A stretch of DNA of 8,354 nt. It comes from Pseudomonadota bacterium. Its GTDB lineage: Bacteria > Pseudomonadota > Alphaproteobacteria > Rhizobiales > Rhizobiaceae. The stretch is from positions 1 to 8,354 of the forward strand of contig JAEWHQ010000368.1 in the NCBI GenBank assembly GCA_023387715.1, in the 5' to 3' direction. The notes under the pieces are model-generated. The model worked only from the letters and a program-made list of their open reading frames with translations. It made no database searches and was not told where the DNA came from. A program made the position numbers and the translations under genes. Below are positions 6,179 through 8,354 of this stretch, piece after piece (position 1 is the first letter of the stretch; each line of letters starts with the position of its first letter).

Positions 6179-6886
6179 TTAGTCAGCGTCAAAGATTTCG
6201 GGCTCCCGCAACCGGTAACCAACACCGGTTTCCGTCAGAATATAATATGGCTGATCGGGAATATCTTCCAGCTTCTGGCGCAATTGACGCACATAGATAC
6301 GCAAATATTGCACATCGCTCATGCCACCCCAAACCTGATCCAGAATAAAATTATGTGTCAGCACTTTGCCCGCATGCTGCACCATAATGCGTAAAACATC
6401 ATATTCTTTCGGCGAGAGTTTCACCTCCTGCCCTTTGAGCCGCACAATGCGTTTGACCAAATCAACCGATAATTCTCCGGTCTGAAATACCGGCTTTTCA
6501 CCCTGCTTTTGTAATTTATGCCGCAACGCCACGCGAATACGCGCTGCCAGCTCTTTCATGCCAAATGGTTTAGTCACATAATCATCGGCACCTGTTTCCA
6601 GCGCCTTCACGATTCCGGCCTCATCGGTGCGGCTTGAGAGGATAATCACCGGCAAATCCAGCTTTTCTGAACGCCAAAGGCTTAAAAGGTCATGCCCCGG
6701 CATATCGGGCAGTCCTAAATCCAACAAAACCAAATCAGGCTTATCAGCTTGCATGATCTCGCGCGCAATCTCAGCAGACGGAGCCTCCAGAACGGCGAAA
6801 CCTTCTGTGCCAAGCCCTACCCGCAACAATTTACGGATCGGTGGCTCATCATCAACGACAAGAATTTTGACCACATTTTGTGTCAT
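6179..6886 (-). CDS. kdpE: KdpE, response regulator of the Kdp potassium-uptake system
   Basis: This 235-residue OmpR-type regulator is typical in length. The receiver domain (about 6-122) has the acidic pair Asp12/Asp13, phosphoacceptor Asp56 in LLDLGLPD, Ser84/Ser85 at the switch position and Lys106 in VTKPFG. The C-terminal winged-helix DNA-binding domain (about 132-228) has LSPKEYDVLRIM, the recognition region around YLRIYVRQLRQKLE and the terminal ILTETGVGYRL. The start overlaps the kdpD stop by 4 nt (ATGA), so the two are co-translated. When phosphorylated by KdpD, KdpE activates the kdpFABC operon for the high-affinity K+ pump under potassium limitation. It is the last gene of its operon here and ends 30 bp from the convergent efflux gene. 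The assignment relies on both its own sequence and the recognisable KdpD next to it. Confidence 0.93.
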   Translation of the reverse strand: MTQNVVKILVVDDEPPIRKLLRVGLGTEGFAVLEAPSAEIAREIMQADKPDLVLLDLGLPDMPGHDLLSLWRSEKLDLPVIILSSRTDEAGIVKALETGADDYVTKPFGMKELAARIRVALRHKLQKQGEKPVFQTGELSVDLVKRIVRLKGQEVKLSPKEYDVLRIMVQHAGKVLTHNFILDQVWGGMSDVQYLRIYVRQLRQKLEDIPDQPYYILTETGVGYRLREPEIFDAD

Positions 6887-8354
6887 TGAATGTTTAGCCT
6901 TTCACCTAGATTTGCTTCCAACTGGGCGCAGCTTTCCATCGGCAGCCTAATGGTAAAAACCGCACCGCTTTGGCCGGAATGCTCCCGTCGGTTGGAAGCG
7001 GTAATCGTGCCCCCCATGGCCTCCACAAAACCTTTGCAGATTGCCAGTCCAAGCCCTGTGCCTGCACGTACCTGATCTGTTTTTCGCACACGATAAAAAC
7101 TATCAAAAATGCGCTTTTCATCGCCTTCAGGAATGCCGGCTCCCTCATCTTTGATGTTCAGCACAATGTCGCTTTGTTCAGCATGTCCTTCAATTGAGAT
7201 CATACTGCCTTCAGGTGCATATTTAGCGGCATTATCCAGCAGGTTAAATAAAACCTGCTCAAACAAAACACCATCCAATTTCAGCATCGGCAAGTCGGAA
7301 GCAATATTTGTTTCAATACGATGATGCGTCAAAATTTTACCTGCACGTTTCAAGGCACTGCCAACAACATCACCTAAATAATGCAGCGATTTATTAGGTT
7401 GCATCGCACCGGATTCAATCCGCGTCATATCGAGAAGATTGGCAATAAAGCGGTTGAGACGCTCGGATTCATCCACAACCGTCGTCAGCAAATCTGCACG
7501 ATCTTCATCCGGCAATGTCACAGCATAGGTTTTAAGCGTATCAGCCGCTCCCAAAATAGCAGCAAGCGGCGTTTTCAAATCATGCGATATGGACGTCAGC
7601 AGAGCTGAGCGCAAACGGTCTGCTTCCACGGCAAGCTTTGCACGGTCGAGATCATCAACCAGCTGGATACGCGCAATCGCCAAAGCTGCCTGCTCTGCCA
7701 AGGCGTCAAACAAACGCTGTTGTTCAGGCGTTAAAATCGGCCCCTGCCGATCATCATCAAGCCCGATCACACCAATTGTATGCCCGAAAGCGCGCAAAGG
7801 CAGATAAAGCCGCTTAGCGCCCGGCAATGTATCTGCGCCGCGCCCTGCCGGCCGGTCTTGCTCCCATGCCCAGCGGGCAGCCGCAATATCCGCATCTGCC
7901 AAACTATCATCAGGCGGATATCCGGCACGCACAGAAATTGTTTTATCAACCGCACCTTCATCCGGCAGCAACACCACGACGCGAACTTTCAAAAGGGCTG
8001 CAATCTGATAAACCGTTGCCCAAAGCACATCTTCCAATGCACCGGCACCCGCAAGTTTTTTACTGAATTGATAAAGCCCTTCAGTGGTTCTGGCACGTTG
8101 GCGTGCAGCCACGGCCTGCCTTTGCACCCGCGCAGTCAAATTACTGGTAATCACCGCTACACAGATGAAAAACACCAGGGCAATCACACTTTCAGGATCG
8201 CTTATATCAAGCGTATAAAGCGGCGGTAAAAAGAAGAAGTTAAACACAAACGCACTAATAGCCGAGGCAAATAAAGCCGGGCGCAACCCAGCAGTCACAG
8301 CTGAAACCAGCACGGCCATCAAAAAAACCAGCGCAATATTGCGCACATCAAGCA
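6883..8354 (-). CDS. kdpD: KdpD sensor histidine kinase (partial, C-terminal half)
   Basis: The open frame enters from the right edge with no start in the window; the first visible residues are LDVRNIALVF. The GTG at 8346 is an internal Val codon, not a start. About 489 residues are seen of a protein usually near 900. Numbered from that Val, residues 4-70 hold the later membrane helices of the KdpD-specific four-helix domain (with FNFFFLPPLYTLDISD), and about 100-228 is a GAF-like domain. The dimerisation/phosphoacceptor helix carries His255 in SISHDLKTPLAAILG. The ATPase domain has NLLDNAAKYAP (368-378), DEGAGIP (400-406), FDSFYRV (414-420) and GTGLGL (429-434), so all catalytic boxes are intact. 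The N-terminal KdpD and USP-like domains, and probably kdpFABC, lie beyond the window. KdpD senses K+/turgor stress and controls KdpE phosphorylation. Its stop overlaps the kdpE start by 4 nt. Confidence 0.95.
   Translation of the reverse strand, partial: LDVRNIALVFLMAVLVSAVTAGLRPALFASAISAFVFNFFFLPPLYTLDISDPESVIALVFFICVAVITSNLTARVQRQAVAARQRARTTEGLYQFSKKLAGAGALEDVLWATVYQIAALLKVRVVVLLPDEGAVDKTISVRAGYPPDDSLADADIAAARWAWEQDRPAGRGADTLPGAKRLYLPLRAFGHTIGVIGLDDDRQGPILTPEQQRLFDALAEQAALAIARIQLVDDLDRAKLAVEADRLRSALLTSISHDLKTPLAAILGAADTLKTYAVTLPDEDRADLLTTVVDESERLNRFIANLLDMTRIESGAMQPNKSLHYLGDVVGSALKRAGKILTHHRIETNIASDLPMLKLDGVLFEQVLFNLLDNAAKYAPEGSMISIEGHAEQSDIVLNIKDEGAGIPEGDEKRIFDSFYRVRKTDQVRAGTGLGLAICKGFVEAMGGTITASNRREHSGQSGAVFTIRLPMESCAQLEANLGERLNIQ

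Noticed and set aside
7780..8229. 149-codon open frame on the plus strand within kdpD
   Set aside because: It is antisense to well-conserved KdpD coding sequence and its translation has the random Cys/His/Arg-rich look of a shadow frame.

Overview
The window reads as bacterial chromosome with moderate GC content (mid-40s percent by eye) from a Gram-negative organism. The evidence is an outer-membrane TonB-dependent receptor, periplasmic signal peptides and a KdpD/KdpE pair. An alphaproteobacterium, perhaps of the Rhizobiales, is plausible: the broken acetyltransferase resembles the chromosomal CatB type remembered from Agrobacterium, and a TGA-N9-TCA element typical of RirA operators lies at the iron-uptake promoter. 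This placement is inference, and no rRNA or marker gene confirms it. No tRNA, rRNA, CRISPR array, insertion sequence or prophage gene was seen.

Region 1 (1-4365, minus strand) is a ferric-siderophore-type uptake operon transcribed leftward. In order it holds a TonB-dependent outer-membrane receptor, a periplasmic binding protein, a FecCD-type permease, and the first 46 codons of a second FecCD-type permease that runs off the left edge. The genes overlap by 7, 1 and 1 nt, so translation is probably coupled. A promoter candidate with possible operator sequences lies just upstream of the receptor. An ATPase gene would be expected beyond position 1.

Region 2 (4445-5254) holds a type B chloramphenicol/xenobiotic acetyltransferase gene (minus strand) that is broken. 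The first ten codons match the family start, and the rest of the family sequence continues in another frame, with about 15 family residues missing at the junction. Its promoter still looks good and is overlapped by a perfect 7-bp inverted repeat. The stretch between it and the next gene is an AT-rich divergent intergenic region.

Region 3 (5255-6148, plus strand) is a single cation diffusion facilitator efflux gene with a Glu where most zinc transporters of the family have a metal-binding His in TM5.

Region 4 (6179-8354, minus strand) is the end of a kdp operon: the C-terminal half of the KdpD sensor kinase, then KdpE with a 4-nt overlap. The potassium-pump genes kdpFABC would be expected to the right of the window. 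KdpE converges on the CDF gene with only 30 bp between them.

Overall this is an ordinary accessory and housekeeping neighbourhood (iron import, metal export, potassium sensing). Its most notable features are the decayed acetyltransferase, the structured receptor promoter and the unusual CDF metal site. I found no evidence of a new multi-gene system.
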